A DNA stretch of 64,000 nucleotides, from NCBI GenBank assembly GCA_000328365.1, contig KB301107.1, positions 97,750 to 161,749 on the forward strand. The letters run 5' to 3'. Source of the DNA: Capitella teleta (Eukaryota > Annelida > Polychaeta > Capitellidae). A program made the translations under genes and the position numbers. Of this stretch, positions 16,040-25,269 are shown piece after piece. Positions within the stretch are counted from its first letter, which is position 1. Every line of letters starts with the position of its first letter. The notes under the pieces were generated by a model, which was given only the letters and a program-made list of their open reading frames with translations, was not told the DNA's origin and did no database searches.

Positions 16040-16228
16040 TGGCTCAGCTGGCCTCGATCGGAAACATCGTAATAGCCCGCTTGTTCATTTCATTCCCAGC
16101 CGATTTCAAACAAATTTAAAGATAAAACTCTAAAATAATTACAGAATCTAAAAGTTTATTTAAATTTGGTCTCGGATGCTCCTAGCGCCCGCTATTACGA
16201 TGTTTCCGACCGGCCCATCTGAGGCTCT
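16040..16228. mobile_element. Small foldback element (MITE-like)
   Basis: Bases 16058-16076 and 16191-16209 are exact 19-bp reverse complements (TCGGAAACATCGTAATAGC). Weaker pairing extends outward to about 16040 and 16228. The core between the arms is AT-rich and non-coding. The total of about 190 bp with terminal pairing fits a miniature inverted-repeat transposon. No clear target-site duplication was found. Confidence 0.55.
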
Positions 16229-19200
16229 CTGGCAGATTGGAAGGAGTCAGATTTGGAACTCAGAATGGGCGGCGAGCAGTGAGCTCAGCATCAGGGCTTA
16301 ACCGTGTCCGCACTTATCACGCGAAAATAAAACCCATTTTCGACGGTTGAAGATGCTGTGAAAATAAAGCTAGAATTCGGTTATAGAGATCCGGAATCGG
16401 ATTACTTTGTCCTGGCGCCGTTTGGTCACTTCAGCTGCCCCTGACCTAGCTCTGTCTCGGACAGTAGGCCCTACCCGTGAAACGCAAGACGGGATATCGT
16501 TGAGGGTGGACGCCAAAATGTTGAGAAACCGATGACGGTCCAATTCCCGCACGCAACATCTCAATTGTCTCCCATCGCTGGCATCGCCAAAATCAAGGTG
16601 CCAAATGAAAAGGTTGAGGCATGGATACAGATTACTCATTCACAAAAGGAAATCGACACGCCAGAATTTTTGGCGAAAAACAAGTTTCTCTGTTGCTCTC
16701 TATATAAAAGACTGAAATTGTCACGCATGTCGATTTCGAAGCAGCCATAATCCTCCTCTGGGTCCCGTTAAGTATTCTTGAGATTTCAATATATCACTTC
16801 TGCGATTGATCAAGTTACGGGTATGTTGCGTTGCGTTTCTTCTGCTGTTCAGTATAATAAATTATTTTGTACGTGTGAATAGGAAGCAATGGTTATAAAA
16901 GTTAAAAAAGCAATGTGTAGTACAATATTATAAACGCACGCGCCGTGTTTAAATAATAAATAATTTGTACATGTGAATGCGTATAATATTTAGTTTTATA
17001 AATATAAAAATCAAACTTTAAACAATCGATCAATCAACACACCAGGCCTCAAATCGGTGAGGCGACATGCATGTACAAGTACATGAAGGCGAATCTTAAA
17101 CATCGTTGCATTTAATATTTTTCATCTCCTGACCTTGTGCAAATTTCAGGCGAGTCATCCCTTTAACTCGCCGTTGAGATTTTGGCGTATGAGAGGAAAG
17201 ATCTTAAATTTCAATTGCAGGCCTTGTGATAATCGATCACAGGTGTCAATTAACGGGCTGTTAGCAATTACTAGTTATCACAAACGAAGAACGTAGTCTC
17301 CGTTGCTGGACACCGTCAGTCGCCACTCTAGAAGAAGTAACCAAGGACTCAGGAGATATGGTCAGCATTTTGAACCATAACGGTTGTACACCGTTATGAT
17401 TTTCCATTTATGCTACTCCTCAGAGAAATAAACGTTATGATAACTCACATCAGACGCTCTTGTTTTTTAAAATCACGTTCAAGCACTTGATGACCTGCAA
17501 CAGCGAAACATCTGCAAGTGGTTGACGGCTTGTGTTGGTCAGTCAACGATTCTACGGCGTTTAATGTTTTGAAGAATTAAATGAGAAGAACAGAATCCGA
17601 GAATCGCACAAAATAATTAGCACAAGCAATTCTGATTAGATGTCTTTCTCCGTTTAAAACATGTCCATGCATTATGAATTGATAAGTTGCGCAAGTAACC
17701 GATGATCAAGCTGAATCCTTAGTCACATTACGGATTATTCACTCCCTTGGGCGAAACTTATAAGTGCCCAGTGCTCGAATTTCGAATACATATACTTTTC
17801 TAAATTTTCTACTTTTCTAAATTCTAGTAATTGTTGTATAGCAATGGTTTTCATCAATCATTATATACATGTAACTATATATAATGATGTAAAGTCATGT
17901 GCAATTGCATATCTTGCTTATTGGTGACAAAATTATGATGCGATGTGAAGCACATAAGTTAACAACATGAACTAATGGTGTCGCGATTATTTCATTATTA
18001 TTGCTATGTGTATTCTACGCGCATTTATAATTTATGTTCATCAATTATTAAATTAAAATTTTCCTTGGTCACATCTATGATTGTGATTGATTCTTGTTTC
18101 TATGCAATTCTAATAACTGCGGATTATCTCAGCTACATAAAGTAGCTACATTAAGCTCATTATAGGCCCACATAATTAATAAATCAGAAGTCATCTGTTT
18201 AACTAAAGCAAATCGTGATTTCGTGGTGTAAAAATTCCAGAGTATAAATCAAGGGATTTCCCGATGAAGCCATATTGCTCAAATTGTTGATTGCACGTCA
18301 AGCAGTTTGTCGCTAATAGATAGTGACACAGCCGAGGACAGAGCCGAGGACAGCCACCCCTCGGACGGTGCCTGGTTGCCAGGATTCAGTCACTTTGTTG
18401 AGTGGGCGTACGTAGAAGGGTTAGAGCCGCAAGCACAGTAAGCTCCACACTGTGACAACGTTTTCTTCCCAGAGGCGTAGGAAGAAGAAAAATATGTTAG
18501 TCAGGAAGGAGCTATGACGTGCGCAGAAAGCCACCCACGTTCCCCTCAACACAGAACGACCATCGTTGGCGGGAACGGATCGATGCAACACGCGGAGAGT
18601 TTGTTGTTGACGGCACGCCTTTTCCCACAGCACGCCATCCGCGGAAACAAAATAGTTCTACCTAATTTTGCATTTTGTGAAGCATTTAAAGATTCAACCA
18701 AATGATAAGATACTTTTTAAAACAACATAAACGATTATTATATCTTGCTATTTGGTTCAATATATTAATTGGCTACCTTTTGAATCTTGATACATGAATA
18801 TGCAGGAACTAGTTTTAAAGATGTCAGATGCTGTTATTTCTTTCTGATTTTTTGACTGGAATGTTCTGGCTTTGTTTCTGCGCTTGCGATTTCTGTCAGC
18901 ATCTTTCTTCATCTTGTATTGGAAAATAAAGGATTGCAATTAATCAGGTGTGTATATGGCATGTTTATCGTTAACAGATACGTAGATAATTCCGTGTTGT
19001 CCCTTTGTTTTCATATTGACAATCATTGTGACAATGACTCAAAGCGTGAGTGACGAAATTTCGCATTCGTGAAACAAAATGTGCGATTTTCATAATATTT
19101 TGAAAATGCCTCTTTGTAATTACGTCATCTTTTAGTCCTCGGAAAGGCGTTTAGATGTTAGTCATGTCAAACTCATGTAACGAAAGAGTTGGACGGTTGT

Positions 19201-19698
19201 CAAAGTGAAATGTGTTTACTCATTCAGTTACCAGTGGTTAAGTAAGGCGTTTAGTGGTTAGCGGGTTGAATGACAAATGCTACGCCTCTCTAACTTTCAT
19301 GATTTTCATTTGTTTGTGTAACAATTAATGTAATTTTATTTTGAATATTGAATGTGACTGTCAATTGACACAGTGAGTTAAATTTGGCTCAAATTCACAG
19401 CTGTTGACCGTTTATAAAGCATTAAAACTTGTGATGGCCTGTGAGTGCAAGACTAGTGTCACTCGTGGTATTATCATAGCTAATGGAATCAGTAGGGATT
19501 CCACTTACCATGATAATACCTCTTCCAGTTCCAGTGCTTGCTTTCATGTGGTGTACATTCTGAAATTGCTGACTCACTCGCATTATGATTATCCAGATAG
19601 ATGCAACCAACAAATACTCAGTTGCTCTGCAAAAGTGACATCAATCTTGGGATTTTCCATTCATTGATCAGACATGCATTTCTGTTTCTCTTCCGCAG
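16229..19698. other. Intergenic or intronic DNA before the 19.7-kb exon
   Basis: The sequence is AT-rich. It contains a diverged dispersed repeat (17830-18102), a short palindrome built on CATAACGGT / ACCGTTATG near 17378-17400, and a small GC-richer patch near 18320-18640 that could be a promoter or 5' exon of the gene starting at 19699. No frame here is convincingly coding. Confidence 0.4.
17830..18102 (+). repeat. Dispersed repeat, copy 1 (second copy at 50221-50472)
   Basis: This segment and 50221-50472 share ordered blocks in the same orientation: GGTTTTCATCA, GTAAAGTCAT, CATGAACTA, and an end block containing TTTTCCTTGGTCACATCT followed by GATTGATTCTTGTTTCTAT. Between the blocks the copies are diverged, so this is an old interspersed repeat. 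The family is not identified, and no open frame is present. Confidence 0.65.
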
Positions 19699-21201
19699 AA
19701 CTCTGGTTACAGATATGTGAGTGCTGACTCATCAAGAATGGCAGCAGACTCTCCGTACACATCCAAGGGTGTAGAGCTGGCCCTGCCCCAAGATGACCGC
19801 ATTGGGCATTTCATCCAGGGCATCTTGCAGCACCATCCCCCCGCGCAGACCTCATGGACTCAACGCTCGGGTGACCCGAGCGTCAGCCCAGGGGTTTCAG
19901 CTGCCATGGTGCAGCCCTCCCCCAAGGACAGCGGGGTTGACATGAACTCCCCCATCCACCCTGAGGACGCCTTGCACACCGATCACGAAGACCACGTGCC
20001 ACGTACGTCCACTGCAGGACCCGGCAGCGTGGAGTCTGGCACAGCGGCTGACATGGACGCTATGGTCAGCCCTCCTCTGTGCACCTCACAAGCAGCAGAA
20101 GTGTCGCAATCTAGTCCCTTTGGTAGCCTTTTCACCTCAGCTGGATCGTTTACTTCGTGCAGCAGCAGTTCAACTGCGCCTCAACCTTCGACCTCATCCA
20201 TGGGTGATTTGTCACAGATGTGGGCTTCTACTTCTCAAGGTCACATGATGCCCACTCCAGGGTTAAAATCCTGCATGGATGAAGATTTGCGCTTGTTTGC
20301 GCACGATCTACTTTTGAGTGACTTCAGTGACTGTGAGGAGGAGAGTCCTTCGTGGAGCTTCTCAGCTGGCCTCGCGTCCAATTGCGATTCACCTCCTGTG
20401 CTAAGTTCCCTGGGTGGATCCAAAAGCACCTCCTGTGCTTCGCAGCCAGGATTCGCTGATCATCTCCATAAATTCCTTCAACAAGGAGAAAATAATAAGT
20501 TGAAGAGGAAAAGGAATAGTGAGTCGAGTGAGGGAACCGAATCAGACGATCTGCCTGTGCTCAAACTCAAGCGCATGAGTTCTGGCGCGTACACCACTTT
20601 GTCAACATCTCCTCCCATCTTGACCCCAAGTTCCCCAAGAACTCCTCTGCTCAAAATCAAATTCGGCAGCCCTTCCGGTGAACAGAACACTGTGGACGTC
20701 CACTACAAAAACTCCCCCTCACCCCCTCCAATGCTCAGTCGTGAAATCAGCTTAGAAACATCTCCTCCAAAATCAAACAGCTTCAATGTAGAGCAGCACA
20801 TGGCGTGGCGCACTAAGCTGCTCAAGTTCCGCAAGAAAGTGCTCATCCTCTGCAAGGTGCTTTTCCCTGGCGTGCAACTGCCATCAAAAGACTGCCCTCA
20901 GATCTCCTGCCTCCTTGATCAGATGATCAGCGTGGCCTCTGACCTTCCCGCTCCCCATCTCTCAGCCATCCCTCAGTCGTGCTGTGACGATGTTCCCAGG
21001 GTCCTTCTCTGCAGCTCTCCTAAAGCCTGCTTGAAACATCTACGCAAAAAGGCATGCCGCTTGTTAGAAGCCCTGCTGCCAGGTCTGGTGCTGGGTGACG
21101 CTGTTGACGGTCGCAATGTGGATGAGCTTCTGCATCGCGTGTACTCGGCCAACAAGAAGCATTCAGCTTCGTCTGGAATAATTACATGTACCGGTATCTA
21201 G
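19699..21201 (+). CDS. Unrecognised Ser/Pro-rich, probably nuclear protein (large last exon)
   Basis: After a strong acceptor (pyrimidine-rich ... TTCCGCAG) a single exon is open for 500 codons to TAG at 21201. The first in-exon ATG is at 19738 (MAADSPYTSKG). The reading frame is also open to the acceptor (NSGYRYVSADSS), so an upstream coding exon is likely. Residues 1-200 are Ser/Thr/Pro-rich. An acidic amphipathic stretch (DEDLRLFAHDLLLSDFSD) resembles an activation-type segment. A basic KLKRKR near the middle could be a nuclear localisation signal, and short hydrophobic-basic motifs (VLKLKR, LLKIKFGS) follow. The C-terminal 140 residues look folded and Cys/Leu-rich (KLLKFRKKVLILCKVLFPG; HLRKKACRLLEALLPG). 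I do not recognise the family; transcriptional regulator is only an inference from composition. Low stop density, codon bias and the intact frame make coding very likely. Confidence 0.8.
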   Translation, partial: NSGYRYVSADSSRMAADSPYTSKGVELALPQDDRIGHFIQGILQHHPPAQTSWTQRSGDPSVSPGVSAAMVQPSPKDSGVDMNSPIHPEDALHTDHEDHVPRTSTAGPGSVESGTAADMDAMVSPPLCTSQAAEVSQSSPFGSLFTSAGSFTSCSSSSTAPQPSTSSMGDLSQMWASTSQGHMMPTPGLKSCMDEDLRLFAHDLLLSDFSDCEEESPSWSFSAGLASNCDSPPVLSSLGGSKSTSCASQPGFADHLHKFLQQGENNKLKRKRNSESSEGTESDDLPVLKLKRMSSGAYTTLSTSPPILTPSSPRTPLLKIKFGSPSGEQNTVDVHYKNSPSPPPMLSREISLETSPPKSNSFNVEQHMAWRTKLLKFRKKVLILCKVLFPGVQLPSKDCPQISCLLDQMISVASDLPAPHLSAIPQSCCDDVPRVLLCSSPKACLKHLRKKACRLLEALLPGLVLGDAVDGRNVDELLHRVYSANKKHSASSGIITCTGI

Positions 21202-21475
21202 ACTGCAATGCCTGCATTCAATTTTAGACTATGCGCCCAACTTCACAGGCAAGATAGTTTATTCAGCTGTTAAAGTAATACATGTGTTATTATGTGTACT
21301 TGTACTAACTGGCCTGTGTAGCGGGGCGGCATAGTCTATAATTATTCAAATTTTGGAGGAAAGCACGACTCCGACTGATCGACCATTTTCACGATTTTTT
21401 TATGGCAGTTCCCTTGATATTATTCTTTTTGGAAAAGACCACATAACGCATCCCGAACGTTATGATCAATAGCTT
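21202..21475 (+). other. 3' flank of the 19.7-kb gene
   Basis: No canonical AATAAA is visible before the transposon. The stretch contains CATAACGCAT and ACGTTATGATC words near 21444-21465. Confidence 0.3.
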
Positions 21476-21829
21476 GCCTTCCGAGCGTGAGGCTATTCTA
21501 CTATCGTTTTTGAAAAAGTGCGTTATGATGACAAGGATAAATCTCTTGCGAATTTTGATCAACGGTCCAAAAACGATAGTAATCTATCCTTTTTGTTGTC
21601 CATCTTGGAATCGTGATATTTGTCATAATTTGAGTCTTTTTCACTTAAATACGGTTAGTATTAACTTAAAATTTATACCCAATCAGTACAAACATATGAA
21701 GTATCATTTCCAAATGAAATTAAAATATAATCGCATGTCACTAGCCCATGCTAGTTCTTAGCTTTTCTCCTATACCCACCATGGTCCGTGGCAACTCGAA
21801 GCCTATAATTTCCCTAATATGAGATGGAT

Positions 21830-22145
21830 CAATGAAAAAAGGTGTCAATGTCATCAGCTCCATGTCATGAGATGGAATAAACACCAACTGCTCCAAAATT
21901 TCAGTGCAGGACTAGCCCAGTCCAGTTCTTAGCTTTTCTCCTATACCCACCATGGTCCGTGGCAACTCGAAGCCTATAATTTCCCTAATATGAGATGGAT
22001 CAATGAAAGAAAGGTGTCAATGTCATCAGCTCCATGTCATGAGATGGAAAAAACACCAACTGCTCCAAAAGAAAGGTGTCAATGTCATCAGCTCCATGTC
22101 ATGAGATGGAAAAAACACCAACTGCTCCAAAAGAAAGGTGTCAAA
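21830..22145 (+). repeat. Internal tandem repeats of the foldback element
   Basis: A unit carrying GGTGTCAATGTCATCAGC and CACCAACTGCTCCAAAA recurs at about 21842, 22012, 22073 and, diverged, 22136; the last copies are about 61 bp apart. A longer unit (about 150 bp, with CCTATACCCACCATGGTCCG) recurs at about 21770 and 21940, and appears inverted near 22500. Confidence 0.75.
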
Positions 22146-22253
22146 GTCATCAGCTTCATGGAGAAGGGTCAGAAGAGTCAGAAACAGATGCAACTAGCGC
22201 ATCGGAGAAAAACTAAGAACTAGACTGAGCTTGTTCTTCACTGAAATTTTGAA

Positions 22254-22303
22254 NNNNNNNNNNNNNNNNNNNNNNNNNNNNNNNNNNNNNNNNNNNNNNN
22301 NNN
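22254..22303. other. 50-N assembly gap
   Basis: Exactly 50 N. About 100 bp immediately left of the gap and about 100 bp immediately right of it are nearly the same sequence in the same orientation, so the gap may be an artefact of joining overlapping contigs. Confidence 0.99.
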
Positions 22304-23869
22304 GCTTCATGGAGAAGGGTCAGAAGAGTCAGAATCAGATGCAACTAGCACATCGGAGAAAAACTAAGAACTAGACTGAGCTTGTTCTTCACTGAAATTT
22401 TGAAGCAGTTGGTGTTTATTCCGTTTCATGGCATGGAGCTGATGACATTGACACCTTCTTTCATTGATCCATCTCATATTAGTGAAATTATAGGCTTCGA
22501 GTTGCCACGGACCATGGTGGGTATAGGAGAAAAGCTAAGAACTGGACTGGACTGGTTTTTCACTGGAATTTTGAAGCAGTTGGTGTTTATTCCATCTCAT
22601 GGCATGGAGATGATGACATTGACACCTTTCTTTCATTGATCCATCTCATAATTACTCTATCTCTAGTTAAATAAAATCATATGAGAATTGTTTTTTTTTT
22701 CACCCCTAGTTTTTTATTATTCGATTTATTTCTTTGAAATTATCATGAACTGTTTCTTCAAATGTTAAACTTTTTATCTGCAACCTTTTTGACAAACATT
22801 TGGTTGATTAAATCGGTAATTAATGACCATGATCGAAAACGCAAGAGATTTATCCTAAATATCATAACGCATTTTCGGAAAACGCAAGATGGTCATAACG
22901 TATGTTCAAAATCGATAGTAGAATAGCCTTTCTCGCCTTCCGACAGATGACGCAGATGATGGTTTTTCTGTGAGACGGAGCCACTATTCCGTTTCCAGAA
23001 TAATAGTCCTTGGCTATTCTTCTGCGCATAGATTTCGTAGCACAATATTTATGATCATGCGCTTTATCGAAGGGAGAGTTACTGAAAAGGAACTTGATAC
23101 ATGAATAAGTAGGCCCCTACATGCACTGGATGTACTATATTTGTGGTTAGCACCAATTCACCAACCCACTAATGCAAGTTGGGCTACGTTCCCTGTGCGA
23201 TACTTGGAAGACGAAGAAGGAATTAGTTTTCGATAAATCAACAATTCAGACGTGATCTTAACATGTAGATGTGGGCTTCGTGAACACTTGAACCGCTTCT
23301 TAGACGTCACATGCAGATAACACGAATACAATAAATATATAGATATGTATATAATGTGATTATTCGCATTAGTTTTTTTTTTTTTTTTTTCTTTTTTTCT
23401 TTTTTTCTTTTCTTCTTCGTTTGAAGTACTTATCTGTCTGTCATTTTCAATTATCTTACTCATGTTCAAAAGTTAAATATTTCGAATGAAGGGAGTTAAG
23501 GAACACAAGCGAAACAGCAAGATTGTCTTCTGTTTGTTCCAAAAACACGGGAAATGATCCTTGTAACAAAGCGGTTTGCATATAGGAGAATCCTAATAAT
23601 TACAATCGTTATAATTTAGCACTGTAACATTGCAAATGAACATCCTAATTATGTTGCAGACTTCATGCGCACATCGTGTTTCAGTTAATTATATGCTACA
23701 CTGCAATTGGATCAGCGAATTGGCCATAAAAACCGACCGGGGCGGTTACGTCATTAATATTTAGCAAATATGTACTAGTAATGTACCGACTGAGTGCTTT
23801 CGATTAGCACGCCGTTATACATGTTTACTATACTTATTTTTATGTAATGAGCTTGATAAGGACCTGAAG

Positions 23870-24050
23870 CCATGATATAAGATAAGATAAGATAAGATAA
23901 TAGTTTATTGCTTCAAGGAATATAATTATTGTGTACAGTGTACATGATGAGCTAAAAAAAAAGAAAAAAAAAAAAAAATGAAATGAAATGCAATGCAATG
24001 AAGCAATCAGAGCCAGATACAAGACTTGTATATAGGGCCCTGATTTAAAG
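23870..24050 (-). repeat. Retroposon-like 3' end with (TTATC)n tail
   Basis: Read on the minus strand, the segment runs from CAGGGCCCTATATAC through a T-rich run to AATAAACTATTATC and then a pentanucleotide array (TTATC)n of about five units. A body ending in a short-repeat tail is the usual shape of a non-LTR retroposon 3' terminus. There is no coding frame and the family is unknown. Confidence 0.4.
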
Positions 24051-24810
24051 ACAACAGATATTATAATTATGTGAAAAGAAAGTGCATCTTAATTAATATA
24101 TATATGCGTAAATATTTCATAAAACTAGAACGGAAATTATTATTATTGTTATTATTATTTTTTATTTTTTTATTTTTTTATTTTTTTATTTTTATTTTTT
24201 TTTTTGCTTTTGCTTTTGAAAAGTACTTACAGTTACATTAGTGGAAAATATATAATGGAATGAATTCCACAGAATAACCCCTTTATAGTGTAATGTACTG
24301 GAAATACCAGCTCGGTTTGCCAGCGGCCAGCCAGGGTTAGCGTCCATGAGCCGTAGGCATACATATAAGCAAGGTGGCATGTATGAATTGGGTCACATAC
24401 GTACTCCGCGCGGTATAAACAGGACTGTGGTATGTGTATAATTGTATATTGTATGTGTGTCAGCTACTACTCGTGTTAAAAGCACATATGCTGGGTGCAA
24501 GCACGGTTCGCGATCACGATTCAAGGAGTCACCGGAGCGTGCTATTTTTATTGAACTCACAGAATTGTCGTCTCACGCTGACTCAGAAAATTCTGAGTGC
24601 GAACAGTGATGTAACTCCTTGATCAAGTTGTGTTTCGTATTTTTGGCTGACATATCAGGAAGCAGATCGATTGACGGACGCCTCAGAAAGTACAGCTGTA
24701 GCCAAGGTGCGTTTTAGGGTTCGTTACATGCTTCAAGGTGCAACAATTTACATGTTTCACCGGGGCCCACGTGTAACAGGATCCTTATAATTGTTTCAGG
24801 TGATTATTAT

Positions 24811-24868
24811 GTGAAATCGTAGCCGTACCACTCCTTTCGAAAGGAGTGGCACGGCTAGTGAAATCGTA
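24811..24868. repeat. 38-bp near-perfect palindrome flanked by an 11-bp direct repeat
   Basis: Bases 24820-24857 pair with themselves around TTTCGAAA with one mismatched pair and no loop. GTGAAATCGTA occurs at 24811-24821 and again at 24858-24868 in the same orientation, overlapping the palindrome edge. The layout is that of a tiny palindromic insert with a target duplication. Confidence 0.85.
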
Positions 24869-25269
24869 ACAATTAGTTAACTTTTGTCGCTAGCTGGACA
24901 AAACAATGTGACGTTGAAAACTGCAAGCTGTTGTATATAATTATAGGCTCCACACGCATGTAAATGTGTATGTGTATGGTGTTTCAGCAATCGATAGTGG
25001 ATAATACTCTGCCCTGTTGGCTCTCAGTACACTGAGTGACTGACCACCAACATGCCATAAAAACAACCGAACATATACTTATATATACAAGGCTCAGCAC
25101 CTTTCTCTCCGTGTGCTATTTATTGTGTGAGTGCTGGTCGACTTTATCCTCTGAACTATTTAGTCCCTCAGATCAGACTCAAATCGTACTATTTTCTCTT
25201 GAGTTCTTTGATCTGGTGAATCTTATTATGTTTAATCTTAATCTGTTGAATCCAGGTTGTGTTGTCACT

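Larger units (their letters stand above)
21485..22934. mobile_element. Foldback DNA transposon with long terminal inverted repeats (MULE-like, non-autonomous)
   Basis: Left 21491-21550 and right 22840-22928 are inverted copies: both begin GGCTATTCTACTATCG when read inward, and both end GGATAAATCTCTTGCG. The right arm carries about 28 extra bp. The 9-bp word GCCTTCCGA stands in direct orientation outside each end (21476-21484 and 22935-22943), as a target-site duplication would. Inside lie further inverted blocks of about 150 bp and a three-copy direct repeat of about 60 bp (21989-22140). There is no transposase frame. Long terminal repeats with a 9-bp duplication fit Mutator-like elements, but this family call is inference. 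The middle is interrupted by a 50-N gap. Confidence 0.72.
22944..25269. other. Repeat-rich intergenic stretch
   Basis: No gene is supported. It contains T/A-rich low-complexity runs (23372-23410, 23953-23978, 24138-24222), a (GATAA)n-associated retroposon-like end (23870-24050) and a 38-bp palindrome (24820-24857). The last 250 bp before 25270 should hold the promoter and 5' UTR of the FRRS1-like gene. Confidence 0.45.

Noticed and set aside
21990-22639. Open frames inside the foldback element
   Set aside because: They arise from tandem and inverted non-coding repeats and run into the gap. No transposase motif is present.
25036-25269. Upstream in-frame ATGs of the FRRS1-like gene
   Set aside because: The frame is open upstream, but the ATG at 25270 gives a clean signal peptide directly joined to the DOMON exon. 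The upstream residues have no such character.
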